From NCBI GenBank assembly GCA_903867275.1, contig CAIPQY010000426.1, positions 1 to 10,028 on the forward strand: 10,028 nt of DNA, written 5' to 3'. Positions 1 through 8,515 of the stretch are shown here, piece after piece. Source of the stretch: an uncultured bacterium (GTDB taxonomy: Bacteria > Planctomycetota > Phycisphaerae > Phycisphaerales > SM1A02). The notes under the pieces are model-generated. The model had not been told where the DNA came from and made no database searches. It worked only from the letters and a program-made list of their open reading frames with translations. Position 1 is the first letter of the stretch; each line of letters starts with the position of its first letter. The position numbers and the translations under genes were made by a program.

Positions 1-91
1 GAGGGCGGAATGCGGCACCCAAGCACAGACTTTGGGGCATCCACGCAGGTCGCCTCACTCGACCCTGCTCCGAAGCCATACAACTGATGCC

Positions 92-976
92 ATGGCCGAT
101 GCCGCGATCGATGTGCGCAGGGAGGGGCTGATCGAGTTCCTGCTCGACTTCCACACCATGGCGGTGTGGGAGGTGCTGCGTCGGGCCGGCAAGCCGCTGC
201 CCGTCTTGGCGCTCGCGGAGTGGGCGGACAGTCCGCTGGCGGTCACGCAGCATGCGCTGGATCGACTGGAGTCCTTCGGTCTGGTGAAGCGCTTGCCGGC
301 GGCGGGGCGGCGCAGATCCATCACCTACGAAGTGACCTGTGATCACATCGCGATCGCGGGTGACCTGCAGAGGCCGGACGAGGCCGCGCTGTTCAAGACG
401 TACTACGAACGCTTCGCCGCGCACACCGAGGCGGTGCTGGGGCGCGGCGGCTTCGTGGAACTTGCGGAACGCCCCGATGCGTGGATGCACTTCTTCTCCG
501 AGCCCGTGACGCTGAGCGAGTCGGAGCTGCGCGGGCTGCGCCGTCGCGTGGGCGCGCTGACCACCTATCTGAAGATGGCCCGGGATCGTCATGTGGGCCA
601 CCCCGCCGGCAAGATGGATCCCTGCAACTACTACGCGCATTTCCGCGTGCAGCCGCTGCGCCGCGCCATGCTTCCGCAGCCCGAGATCGTGATGCAGGCG
701 CGAGGCGTGCAGGCGGAGCCCGAGTCGACGGAGATGGTGCGATGGCAATCACTTTCGCCGCGCGAGCGTGAAGTGGCGATGCAGCTTGGCGCGGGCTCCA
801 CGCAGAGGGAGATCGCCGGTGCGTTGCGCATCTCGCCCAACACCGTTGGAACGCTCACCAAGCGCATGTACGCCAAGCTGGGCGTGCGCCGCCGCGCCGA
901 TCTGGTGAACAGTCTGCAGTGGCTGGGAGAGGGCGACGATGCGTCGCCGCCGTCTCGCGCCGCGGCACGCGGATGA
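92..976 (+). CDS. Transcriptional regulator with N-terminal winged helix and C-terminal LuxR-type HTH
   Basis: Predicted cytoplasmic DNA-binding regulator of 294 residues. Residues about 10-83 look like a MarR/ArsR-type winged helix: a helical run, a recognition-helix-like stretch (LAVTQHALDRLESFGLVKRL), then a basic wing and a beta strand. Residues about 218-278 are a LuxR/GerE-type helix-turn-helix: the LSPREREV opening, then REIAGALRISPNTVGTLTKR and a YAKLGVRRRADL ending. The middle (about 100-205) has no domain I recognise. There is no receiver domain and no obvious autoinducer-binding domain, so the input signal is unknown. I chose the ATG at 92 because the in-frame upstream start (TTG at 32) would add an unremarkable 20-residue leader; neither start has a clear Shine-Dalgarno. 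The gene converges on rnr with 10 bp between stops. Whether it controls the neighbouring chaperone genes cannot be read from the sequence. The HTH assignment is firm; the N-terminal one is moderate. Confidence 0.85.
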   Translation: MADAAIDVRREGLIEFLLDFHTMAVWEVLRRAGKPLPVLALAEWADSPLAVTQHALDRLESFGLVKRLPAAGRRRSITYEVTCDHIAIAGDLQRPDEAALFKTYYERFAAHTEAVLGRGGFVELAERPDAWMHFFSEPVTLSESELRGLRRRVGALTTYLKMARDRHVGHPAGKMDPCNYYAHFRVQPLRRAMLPQPEIVMQARGVQAEPESTEMVRWQSLSPREREVAMQLGAGSTQREIAGALRISPNTVGTLTKRMYAKLGVRRRADLVNSLQWLGEGDDASPPSRAAARG

Positions 977-986
977 TGGCGGGCGG

Positions 987-3413
987 TCAGCGGCTCTTGC
1001 GTCCGCGTCGCCCGCGCTTGAATCCGCGCTTGTGACCCTGCGTCCAGCTGGTGGCGTCGCGCCCAAGCAGATCGCGCCGTGGATCACGACCGTCGCGGTC
1101 GGGTGCGCCCTTCGCGGGCGTGGTGGTGTCGGCCTCGCGCAGCGTGGCCGGCGCGCGGCTCAGGCGCACGATGGACAGGTCCATCGTGCGGCTTGGCAGG
1201 TCGATGGCCAGGATGCCCACCTTCACGCTGTCGCCAAGGCCCACGCTGGCGCCGTTGCGCACGCTCACCAGTCGGCCGGTGCGCTCGTTCACGGTCCAGC
1301 GATCGGGCCTGTCGCGCGCCGATGGCAGCGCGTTGAAGCGCACCAGTCCATCGGCCAGGTACTTGCGGATGCTCACCCACACGCCCTGCGGCGACATGCC
1401 CGTGACGACGGCGTCCAGCTCGTCGCTCATGTGGTGTTCCTTCAGGAACTGCAGCACCAGGAAGTTGCGAAGGTCGCGCTCGGCGGCCTCCGCGTTCACC
1501 TCGGTCTCGCTGCAGTGACGGCCGATCTCTGCCAGCGCGCCCTCGACGGGGCAGCGGGGGTCCACTTCCAGCGAGGCCTTCGCATCGCGTCGCCTGCGTC
1601 CACCCGGCGGTGAGCGGCCGTTGTCGCTGAGCTCCAGCCATGCCTCGAGCGAGCGATGCACGGTGAGATCGGGGTAGCGTCGGATGGGACTGGTGAAGTG
1701 CGCGTAGTGCTCGCTGGCAAGCGCGTAGTGGCCGATCAGCGCGGGTGCGTAGGTGGCCTTGGCCAGCGTCTTCAGCACCGCGAAGTGCACCGCGCGCGCC
1801 GAGTCGGTGCCTCGCGTGTGATCGAGCAGCTGCAGCAGGTCGGCGCGTTCGGGCTCGTCGGGCAGGCGGAAGCCCACCGTGCGCGCGAACGCGCGCAGTT
1901 CTTCCATCTCCTTGAAGGCTGGCGGCGGATGGATGCGGCGGATCAGCGGGATCTCGGTGGCGGAGAACAGTCGCGCCACGGCCTCGTTGGCCTCCACCAT
2001 GAACATCTCGATCAGCGTGTGCGTGAAGGCGTCGTCCTCGGGCACGGCGTCCACCACATGGCCCTGCTCGTCGTACACCAGCTCGCTCTGCGGCAGTTCC
2101 AGCACCAGCTGGCCCTGCGCGCGGCGGCGCTTCTGCAGCAGGCGCGCCAGCGTGTTTGCCAGACGCAGGTTGGCCACCACCTCGTCGGTGGGTTCGGTGT
2201 CGTTGCGCGCGTGGCGCTTGGCTTCGGCGGGGCGGCCGTCGATCAGGTTCTGCGCTTCCAGATAGGTGAGTCGCTTGGCGCTGCGGATCACGGTCTGCGC
2301 AAAGCGCTCGTCCAGCACCTTGCCCTTGGTGTCGAAGCGGATGAACGCGCTCTTGCAGAAGCGGGGCACGCCTTCCTGCAGGCTGCACACGCCGTTGCTC
2401 AGCGTTTCCGGCAGCATGGGCACCACGCGGCGCGGCAGGTAGGCGCTGTTGCCGCGGCGGCGCGCCTCGATGTCCATGGGCGAGTCGAGCGACACGAAGT
2501 GGCTCACGTCGGCGATGTGCACCGCGAGTTCCCAGATGCCCTCGCGCTCGTCGAACTTCACCGAGCATGCATCGTCGTAGTCGCGCGCGTCGGGTGGATC
2601 GATGGTCCAGATCAGGTCCTCGGTCAGGTCCAGGCGATCCTTCCATGGCCCCAGACACTCGCGCTCGAAGGTGATCGCCGCACGGCTGGCCTGATCGTGC
2701 ACCTCGTCGGGGAAGCGCTCCACCAGTCCGAACGCGGCCATCGTGGCGGCGGTCTCCACGGCGGGCTGACCCGCTGCGCCGAGCACCTCCACGATCACGC
2801 CCTCGGCGGGGCCTTCCTCGCTTGGGAAGCGCGTGAGATCCACGGTCACCTTGTCGCCAGGCTTCGCTTCCTTGGCGTGCGGATCGCGCACGATGATGGG
2901 TTCGCGCATGGAGCGGCCATCGGGCTGCACGATCCAGCGGCGACCTTCCTGCTGCAGGGTGCCGGCGAAGCGTGTGCGACCACGCGACACCACTTCCAGC
3001 ACGCGGCCGGTGGGGCCTTCGGTGGCGGCACCGCGGCCGGTTTCGCGCCAGCTGCGCTGCCGGCGGATCAGCGCCACACGCACGCGGTCGCCGGTCATGG
3101 CACCGCCCACCTCGCCCTGCGAGATGAACACGTCGCCTTCGCGCGAAAGCTTGTCGGGCTTCAGGTACGCATGGCCCTTCTGCGTGACGAAGATGCGGCC
3201 CACGATCTCCTCTTCGTGCTTGGGCAGGCGGATGCGGCCCAGCTCGTCGATCTCGATGCGCTGCTCGTTCGTGAGGCGGCCGATGGCCTCGTCGAAGGCC
3301 CAGCGATGGTCGCTGTCCACGCGCAGGCGCTTGGCCACGGCGTCGGGCTGCACGGGGCGATCGCCTGCGTGGGAAAGGTCCTGCAGGATTCGATCGATGA
3401 AGCGGAGAGGCAT
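987..3413 (-). CDS. rnr: Ribonuclease R (RNB-family 3'-5' exoribonuclease)
   Basis: Hydrolytic, processive 3'-5' exoribonuclease that degrades structured RNA and acts in mRNA turnover and RNA quality control in the cytoplasm. The 808-residue length is typical of RNase R. Domain order: an N-terminal helical region (1-60), cold-shock-type RNA-binding domains (about 65-210), the RNB catalytic core (about 250-595), an S1 domain (about 665-745) and a basic tail. The catalytic motif DPPDARDYDDA lies at 272-282. Aspartates 272, 278, 280 and 281 fall at the same numbers as the E. coli RNase R active-site residues. Other family signatures are SEHYAHFTSPIRRYPDLTVH (about 567-586) and the GVWVSIRKYLADGLVRF S1 segment. 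The tail after about 770 is rich in Arg and Lys, as in other RNase R proteins, where it helps bind RNA. The ATG start matches the family N-terminus but has no Shine-Dalgarno; a pyrimidine-rich CTCCTT stands just upstream instead. It follows the zinc-ribbon/AsmA gene by 41 bp and is probably co-transcribed with it. Confidence 0.97.
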   Translation of the reverse strand: MPLRFIDRILQDLSHAGDRPVQPDAVAKRLRVDSDHRWAFDEAIGRLTNEQRIEIDELGRIRLPKHEEEIVGRIFVTQKGHAYLKPDKLSREGDVFISQGEVGGAMTGDRVRVALIRRQRSWRETGRGAATEGPTGRVLEVVSRGRTRFAGTLQQEGRRWIVQPDGRSMREPIIVRDPHAKEAKPGDKVTVDLTRFPSEEGPAEGVIVEVLGAAGQPAVETAATMAAFGLVERFPDEVHDQASRAAITFERECLGPWKDRLDLTEDLIWTIDPPDARDYDDACSVKFDEREGIWELAVHIADVSHFVSLDSPMDIEARRRGNSAYLPRRVVPMLPETLSNGVCSLQEGVPRFCKSAFIRFDTKGKVLDERFAQTVIRSAKRLTYLEAQNLIDGRPAEAKRHARNDTEPTDEVVANLRLANTLARLLQKRRRAQGQLVLELPQSELVYDEQGHVVDAVPEDDAFTHTLIEMFMVEANEAVARLFSATEIPLIRRIHPPPAFKEMEELRAFARTVGFRLPDEPERADLLQLLDHTRGTDSARAVHFAVLKTLAKATYAPALIGHYALASEHYAHFTSPIRRYPDLTVHRSLEAWLELSDNGRSPPGGRRRRDAKASLEVDPRCPVEGALAEIGRHCSETEVNAEAAERDLRNFLVLQFLKEHHMSDELDAVVTGMSPQGVWVSIRKYLADGLVRFNALPSARDRPDRWTVNERTGRLVSVRNGASVGLGDSVKVGILAIDLPSRTMDLSIVRLSRAPATLREADTTTPAKGAPDRDGRDPRRDLLGRDATSWTQGHKRGFKRGRRGRKSR

Positions 3414-3454
3414 CGAAGGAGTCTACGGTTGGCGATGCGCGCGCGAGCGCACGA

Positions 3455-4744
3455 TCACTTGCCGTTCTTCTTCTTGTCGCCGAAAAGGCTGTCGATGGCG
3501 CCGCCGATGCCTTCCTTCACGCCTTCGCCGGTCTTGTCGAGCACGGTGCCCAGTCCGCCGCGGATCGACTCCACGGGGCCACGCAGGTTGTCGGGCAGGG
3601 CATCCACGCTGTGCTTGATGGAGCCCTTCAGGTCGCCGATCAGCTCGGTGGACAGGCCCTCGATGTTGGCGCTGACGGTGGCCTGCAGCACGCTGGCGAT
3701 CAACACGCCGCTGAGCTGGCTGGCGAGCACATCCACGCTGCCGTCGCTCTTCACGTCCTTCAGCACGATGTCGGGCAGGGCCGCTTCCACCACGCCCTGC
3801 TTGCCGCCCACCAGGTTGCGCAGGCGAACCTTCACGCGCTCGATGCGGAACTCGTTGATCACGATGGTGCGAGACTCGCCGGCCTGCTTGCCCGACTTGG
3901 GCGGCGCCTTCTGCTCGCTGGCGCTGGGCAGGTTGTCGCTGATGCGATCGGCGTTCAGCTTGCCGCTCGCGTCCTTCTCGAGCGTCAGCGTGAGATCCTG
4001 GATGGTGACATTGCGCACCTTCACCTGGTCGCCCATGAGTTCGCCCAGTCGCGCCGTGAGCGACGCGTTGCCCAGATCCAGGAAGTGCGGATCGGTGTAG
4101 CCCTTGGGGTTGGCCACGGCCAGGTCCTTGATGCTGCTGGTGTCGCTGATCAGGCCGATGCGCACGCTGCGCACGGTGGTGTCAACGCCCAGCACCGCGG
4201 TGCCCGCCACCTCGATGCCCTTGCGTGCGATCACGTCGATCATCAGCATGCCGCCGACCACCAGCACCACCACGAGTGCGGCCACGGCGATCAGCACGCG
4301 CTTCAGCACGCTGCCGCGTCGACGGCTGGCGCTCTTCTTGGCGGCGGGACGACGCAGGTTGCCCTGACCGCGGCCTTCACGGGATGGATGGATCGCTTTC
4401 ACGCGTGGCTCCTTCGCAGGCTTGGCGCTCTCGGTGGGGGCGCTCTTTGTTTCGGTGGTGCCGCTGCTCGAGGCAGCCGGCTTCGCATCAGACTTCGCAT
4501 CGGCTGGCTTCGGCGATTCCGAGGACTTGCGGTCGGCCTCGGCCGCCTTGCTGTAGCCATCGCTACGGTAGTCGGTCTCGTAGAAGCCGGTGCCCTTGAA
4601 CAGCACGCCCGCGCCGATGCCGATCTTGCGTCGCACCTTGCGCTTGCGGCACTTGGGACACACCTTCTCGGGCGCCGCCAGGATGCTGTGGAACTTCTCG
4701 AACTCGTGCTTGCACGCGTCGCAGACGTACTCGTAGGTCGGCAT
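3455..4744 (-). CDS. FmdB-type zinc-ribbon protein fused in frame to an AsmA-like membrane-anchored protein
   Basis: One open frame joins two unrelated modules. Residue numbers here count from the GTG at 4753; the ATG at 4744 (residue 4) is preferred because the family begins MPTYEY. Residues 4-70 are a complete FmdB/CxxC zinc ribbon with CDAC and CPKC pairs and the usual GTGFYETDYRS ending. FmdB proteins are normally about 70-110 residues and of uncertain, perhaps regulatory, function. Residues 71-150 are a Lys/Ala/Ser/Pro-rich linker ending in a basic patch (SASRRRG). Residues about 153-173 form a membrane helix (VLIAVAALVVVLVVGGMLMI). The remainder resembles AsmA-like envelope proteins usually seen as separate genes of about 240 residues, with an SSIKDLAVANPKGY motif and an ALPDIVLKDV motif. 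The basic residues before the helix predict zinc ribbon inside and AsmA-like part outside the cytoplasm. An AAGGAG, six bases, then GTG at 4402 may mark a separate start for the second module (315 residues). A true fusion, dual starts, or a frameshift that removed a stop are all possible. Confidence 0.8.
   Translation of the reverse strand: MPTYEYVCDACKHEFEKFHSILAAPEKVCPKCRKRKVRRKIGIGAGVLFKGTGFYETDYRSDGYSKAAEADRKSSESPKPADAKSDAKPAASSSGTTETKSAPTESAKPAKEPRVKAIHPSREGRGQGNLRRPAAKKSASRRRGSVLKRVLIAVAALVVVLVVGGMLMIDVIARKGIEVAGTAVLGVDTTVRSVRIGLISDTSSIKDLAVANPKGYTDPHFLDLGNASLTARLGELMGDQVKVRNVTIQDLTLTLEKDASGKLNADRISDNLPSASEQKAPPKSGKQAGESRTIVINEFRIERVKVRLRNLVGGKQGVVEAALPDIVLKDVKSDGSVDVLASQLSGVLIASVLQATVSANIEGLSTELIGDLKGSIKHSVDALPDNLRGPVESIRGGLGTVLDKTGEGVKEGIGGAIDSLFGDKKKNGK
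4409..4414 (-). promoter_or_regulatory. Candidate internal Shine-Dalgarno for the AsmA-like module
   Basis: The minus strand reads AAGGAG, then six bases (CCACGC), then GTG at 4402-4400, in the frame of the AsmA-like part. The GTG is codon 118 counted from 4753, ahead of the basic patch and the membrane helix. The next base makes GTGA, so a TGA in the +1 frame overlaps this start by the arrangement typical of translationally coupled genes. The spacing and match are as good as those of any real start in the window. Chance occurrence cannot be excluded because the motif encodes a plausible KEP linker. Confidence 0.5.
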
Positions 4745-4753
4745 CGCTGGCAC

Positions 4754-5272
4754 TCACTCCGTGGGCTGCACGGCCACCTTGGCGGGGCGAAGCACCGAAT
4801 CGCCCAGTCGGTAGCCCGACTGGAACGCCATGCTGATGGCGCCCGGCGCCACGCCCTGCACGGGCTGCTTCATCACGGCTTCGTGCACGCCGGGGTCGAA
4901 TGCATCGCCCACCTTGGGTTCGATGCGCTCCACGCCCACCTTCTCCAGGCTCTTGGCCAGTTCGGTCTGCAGCATGGCCAGTCCCTGCACGGCCTGCTCA
5001 AGGGTCATGCCCTTCTGCTGCAGCGCCAGTTCCGCGTGATCCATCACCGGAAAGATGGCGCGCGCTGCGCCCATCACGCCCTGTGCGCGGGCGCGCGACT
5101 CGTTCTCCACGCCGCGGCGAGCGGTGTTCTGCAGATCGGCCACGGCGCGCAGACGCGCCTCCTTCAGCTCGGCGATCTCGCGCTCGAGCGTCGCGATGCG
5201 ATCCTCGGGCGTGGTCGCGGCGGCGGGGGCGTCGGTCGGGGTGGTGTCGGTGGGTTCCTTGGTTGTGTCCAT
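4754..5272 (-). CDS. grpE: Nucleotide exchange factor GrpE (Hsp70 co-chaperone)
   Basis: GrpE is the homodimeric exchange factor that releases ADP from DnaK and so resets the Hsp70 folding cycle. The 172 residues fit the usual 170-200. Residues 1-25 are a disordered Thr/Pro/Ala-rich leader, about 23-65 a charged helix suited to the long dimeric coiled coil (EDRIATLEREIAELKEARLR), about 66-112 the four-helix-bundle part, and 113-172 the beta wing that contacts DnaK. The family signature is clear: FDPGVHEAV (about 125-133) and GYRLGDSVLRPAKVAV (about 153-168). I chose the ATG at 5272 over the TTG at 5284 because a GAGG stands six bases before it and overlaps the dnaJ stop. The gene follows dnaJ by 8 bp and precedes the zinc-ribbon gene by 9 bp, so co-transcription with both is very likely. 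Placement after dnaJ differs from the common grpE-dnaK-dnaJ order; dnaK is not in the window. Confidence 0.96.
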   Translation of the reverse strand: MDTTKEPTDTTPTDAPAAATTPEDRIATLEREIAELKEARLRAVADLQNTARRGVENESRARAQGVMGAARAIFPVMDHAELALQQKGMTLEQAVQGLAMLQTELAKSLEKVGVERIEPKVGDAFDPGVHEAVMKQPVQGVAPGAISMAFQSGYRLGDSVLRPAKVAVQPTE

Positions 5273-5278
5273 GGGTTG

Positions 5279-5282
5279 CCTC
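5279..5282 (-). promoter_or_regulatory. Ribosome binding site of grpE, overlapping the dnaJ stop
   Basis: GAGG, then six bases, then the ATG at 5272. The site shares bases with the dnaJ TGA (5283-5281), so ribosomes ending on dnaJ could reinitiate on grpE. It decides the ATG at 5272 over the TTG at 5284. Confidence 0.75.
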
Positions 5283-6438
5283 AATTTCCTGTGAGCGAGT
5301 CCTTCAGTTCCTTCATCTTCTGCCAGAAGCCGCCTTCGTGCGACTTGCGAACGTCCACCTTCTCGGTCTTGGCGTACTCCTCGAGCAGCTGTCGCTGGCG
5401 TTCGGTGACCTTCTTGGGCACGTGGATCATCAGCATCACCACCAGGTCGCCGCGATGCTTGGTGCGAAGGTCGGGCAGCCCGCGGCCGCTGATTCGCACC
5501 AGATCGCCCTGCTGGCTGCCGGCCTTCACCTGCACCTGCACCGGTCCGTCGATCGATTCCACTTCCACGGTGGCACCCAGCGCGGCCTGCGCAAAGCCGA
5601 TCGCCATGGGCATGATCAGGTCATCCTCCTGGCGCTCGAAGCGGTCGTCGCTGGTCACGTGCACCACCACATGCAGATCGCCGCGCACACCGGCGCCGCT
5701 GCTGCTGGCTTCGCGTCGCGGCGGCTCACCCTCGCCCTGCACGCGCACCACCTGACCATCCTGGATACCCGCGGGAATGCTGACATCGATCTTGCGGTTC
5801 ACGCGCACGCGACCGTTGCCGCGGCATGCCACGCACTTGTCGGTGACCACCTTGCCGTCGCCGCCGCAGTTGGGGCACGCGGTGACCATGCGGAACATGC
5901 CACCGAGTCCGGTCTGCTGCACCTGCCCGCGGCCCTGACAGGTGGGACAGGTGACGGGCTTCGAGCCGGGCTTGGCGCCATCGCCCTGGCATGTGCCGCA
6001 CACCTCGGCGCGCGCAAAGCTCACTTCGCGCTTGCAGCCCTTCAGCACATCGACCAGCTTCACCTCGACCTCGGTCTGCAGATCGAAGCCGCGCGCCACG
6101 CCGCCACCGCGACGGCCGCCGCCACCACCGCCGCCGAAGATGTCGTTGAACATGGAGAAGATCTCCTCCACGTGCATCGAGCGGAAGTCGTGATGCGGAT
6201 TGCCGCGCAGACCCGCGTGACCGTGCTGGTCGTACAGCCGACGCTTCTCGTCGTCGCCCAGCACCTCGTAGGCCTCGGCGCACGCCTTGAACTCGATCTC
6301 GGCCTGCGCGTCGCCCGGATTGCGGTCGGGGTGCCACTTCATCGCCAGTCGGCGATAGCTGCGCTTGATCTCCTCACCGCTGGCGGTTCGCTCGACGGCG
6401 AGCACCTCGTAGTAGCAGCGCTGTTCAGCCATGGGCAT
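5281..6438 (-). CDS. dnaJ: Chaperone DnaJ, class A (type I) Hsp40
   Basis: Type I J-domain co-chaperone that delivers unfolded clients to DnaK and stimulates its ATPase. The 385 residues fit the family. The J domain (about 8-73) carries the essential HPD at 36-38 within KWHPDRNPGD. A Gly/Phe-rich region (about 73-118) contains a run of seven glycines. The zinc-binding region has four complete CxxCxGxG repeats: CGTCQGDG (147-154), CPTCQGRG (164-171), CPNCGGDG (188-195) and CVACRGNG (202-209). Two C-terminal substrate-binding beta domains follow (about 210-345), then a dimerisation tail. Two ATGs compete, at 6438 and 6432; the second gives the common MAE-type N-terminus. Neither has a visible Shine-Dalgarno. 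The gene begins 29 bases after a terminator-like stem-loop that ends the groE section, so its expression may depend on read-through or on a promoter I cannot see. It is followed closely by grpE. Confidence 0.97.
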   Translation of the reverse strand: MPMAEQRCYYEVLAVERTASGEEIKRSYRRLAMKWHPDRNPGDAQAEIEFKACAEAYEVLGDDEKRRLYDQHGHAGLRGNPHHDFRSMHVEEIFSMFNDIFGGGGGGGRRGGGVARGFDLQTEVEVKLVDVLKGCKREVSFARAEVCGTCQGDGAKPGSKPVTCPTCQGRGQVQQTGLGGMFRMVTACPNCGGDGKVVTDKCVACRGNGRVRVNRKIDVSIPAGIQDGQVVRVQGEGEPPRREASSSGAGVRGDLHVVVHVTSDDRFERQEDDLIMPMAIGFAQAALGATVEVESIDGPVQVQVKAGSQQGDLVRISGRGLPDLRTKHRGDLVVMLMIHVPKKVTERQRQLLEEYAKTEKVDVRKSHEGGFWQKMKELKDSLTGN

Positions 6439-6459
6439 GGTTCACGGAGTGGTGCGTGG

Positions 6460-6503
6460 AAAGTGAAAGGGACCGGGCCGGGTTGAAAGCCGACCCGGTC
6501 CCT
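6460..6503 (-). terminator. Terminator-like stem-loop between groEL2 and dnaJ
   Basis: Bases 6468-6481 and 6490-6503 form an inverted repeat, 13 of 14 positions paired, with one C/A mismatch at 6478/6493. The outer 10 bp (AGGGACCGGG against CCCGGTCCCT) are perfect and GC-rich; the loop is 8 bases. Read on the minus strand it lies just after the groEL2 stop and is followed by TTTCACTTTCC, an interrupted T-rich run, as expected for an intrinsic terminator or attenuator. The broken T-run makes full termination uncertain; an mRNA-stabilising or processing hairpin is an alternative. Confidence 0.75.
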
Positions 6504-6523
6504 GGATCAAAGCACGGTGCGGA

Positions 6524-8137
<1,614 letters not shown>

Positions 8138-8143
8138 GTGTGT

Positions 8144-8148
8144 TCCTT
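8144..8148 (-). promoter_or_regulatory. Ribosome binding site of groEL2
   Basis: AAGGA ending six bases before the ATG at 8137, within the 34-bp groES-groEL2 gap. It supports this start and independent translation initiation on a shared groE transcript. Confidence 0.75.
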
Positions 8149-8171
8149 TCGTTGGGGGGTGCGCGACGGGA

Positions 8172-8465
8172 TCAGCCTTCGATCAGGCCAAGCAGCTCGG
8201 TCTCGCGCACGATGATGTGCTTCACGTTCTTGATCTCGATCTCGGTGCCGGCGTACTTGCCGTACACCACGGTGTCGCCCTTCTTCACGAGCGGGCCCTG
8301 ACGCTTGCCGTTGTCGAGCAGCTTGCCTGGGCCGACGGCGACCACCTTGCCCTGCATGGGCTTTTCCTTGGCGCTTTCCGGCAGGAAAAGGCCGCTGGCG
8401 GTCTTGGTCTCGGCGTCGAGGGGCTTCACGAGGATGCGGTCTTCGAGGGGGCGAACGGTGGACAT
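8172..8465 (-). CDS. groES: 10 kDa co-chaperonin GroES
   Basis: Heptameric lid of the GroEL chamber. The 97-residue length is exactly typical. Family features run in order: the RPLEDRILVKPL first strand (5-16), a mobile loop (about 17-35) and VVAVGPGKLL (41-50). Then come VKKGDTVVYGKYAGTEI (60-76) and the closing strand before LLGLIEG. The loop's hydrophobic contact triplet reads LFL (26-28), where E. coli has IVL; this is the part that docks on the GroEL apical domain. The ATG has a good AGGAG nine bases upstream. The gene lies between two groEL genes, 50 bp after groEL1 and 34 bp before groEL2, instead of the usual groES-groEL order. A single GroES therefore presumably serves both GroELs, unless another copy exists outside the window. 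Confidence 0.97.
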   Translation of the reverse strand: MSTVRPLEDRILVKPLDAETKTASGLFLPESAKEKPMQGKVVAVGPGKLLDNGKRQGPLVKKGDTVVYGKYAGTEIEIKNVKHIIVRETELLGLIEG

Positions 8466-8474
8466 GGTCTGGAT

Positions 8475-8479
8475 CTCCT
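8475..8479 (-). promoter_or_regulatory. Ribosome binding site of groES
   Basis: AGGAG ending nine bases before the ATG at 8465, the best Shine-Dalgarno match among the canonical starts in the window. The surrounding 50-bp groEL1-groES gap shows no stem-loop and no CIRCE-type inverted repeat, which favours a shared transcript. Confidence 0.8.
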
Positions 8480-8515
8480 GAAAGTGGATGAATGTGTTCG
8501 GGTTGGAAGAATGGA

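Noticed and set aside
1..91. Promoter or upstream gene end ahead of the regulator gene
   Set aside because: No convincing -35/-10 pair with correct spacing, no Shine-Dalgarno before the ATG at 92, and too little sequence to recognise a preceding gene. I see nothing firm in this stretch.
979..1015. Possible stem (GCGGGCG with CGCCCGC) spanning the convergent 3' ends of the regulator gene and rnr
   Set aside because: The loop is 23 bases, the stem is only 7 bp, no T-run follows on either strand, and most of it codes for the Arg-rich RNase R tail. Too weak to call a terminator.
1560..1625. Arg-rich segment in RNase R (about residues 598-618) as an unusual insertion
   Set aside because: RNase R proteins, including that of E. 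coli, have a variable-length insertion at this place between the RYPDLTVHR motif and the next helix, so it is within normal variation.
8466..8515. CIRCE operator (TTAGCACTC-N9-GAGTGCTAA) in the groE region
   Set aside because: No such inverted repeat is visible in the groEL1-groES, groES-groEL2 or groEL2-dnaJ gaps. The most likely site, before groEL1, is outside the window.
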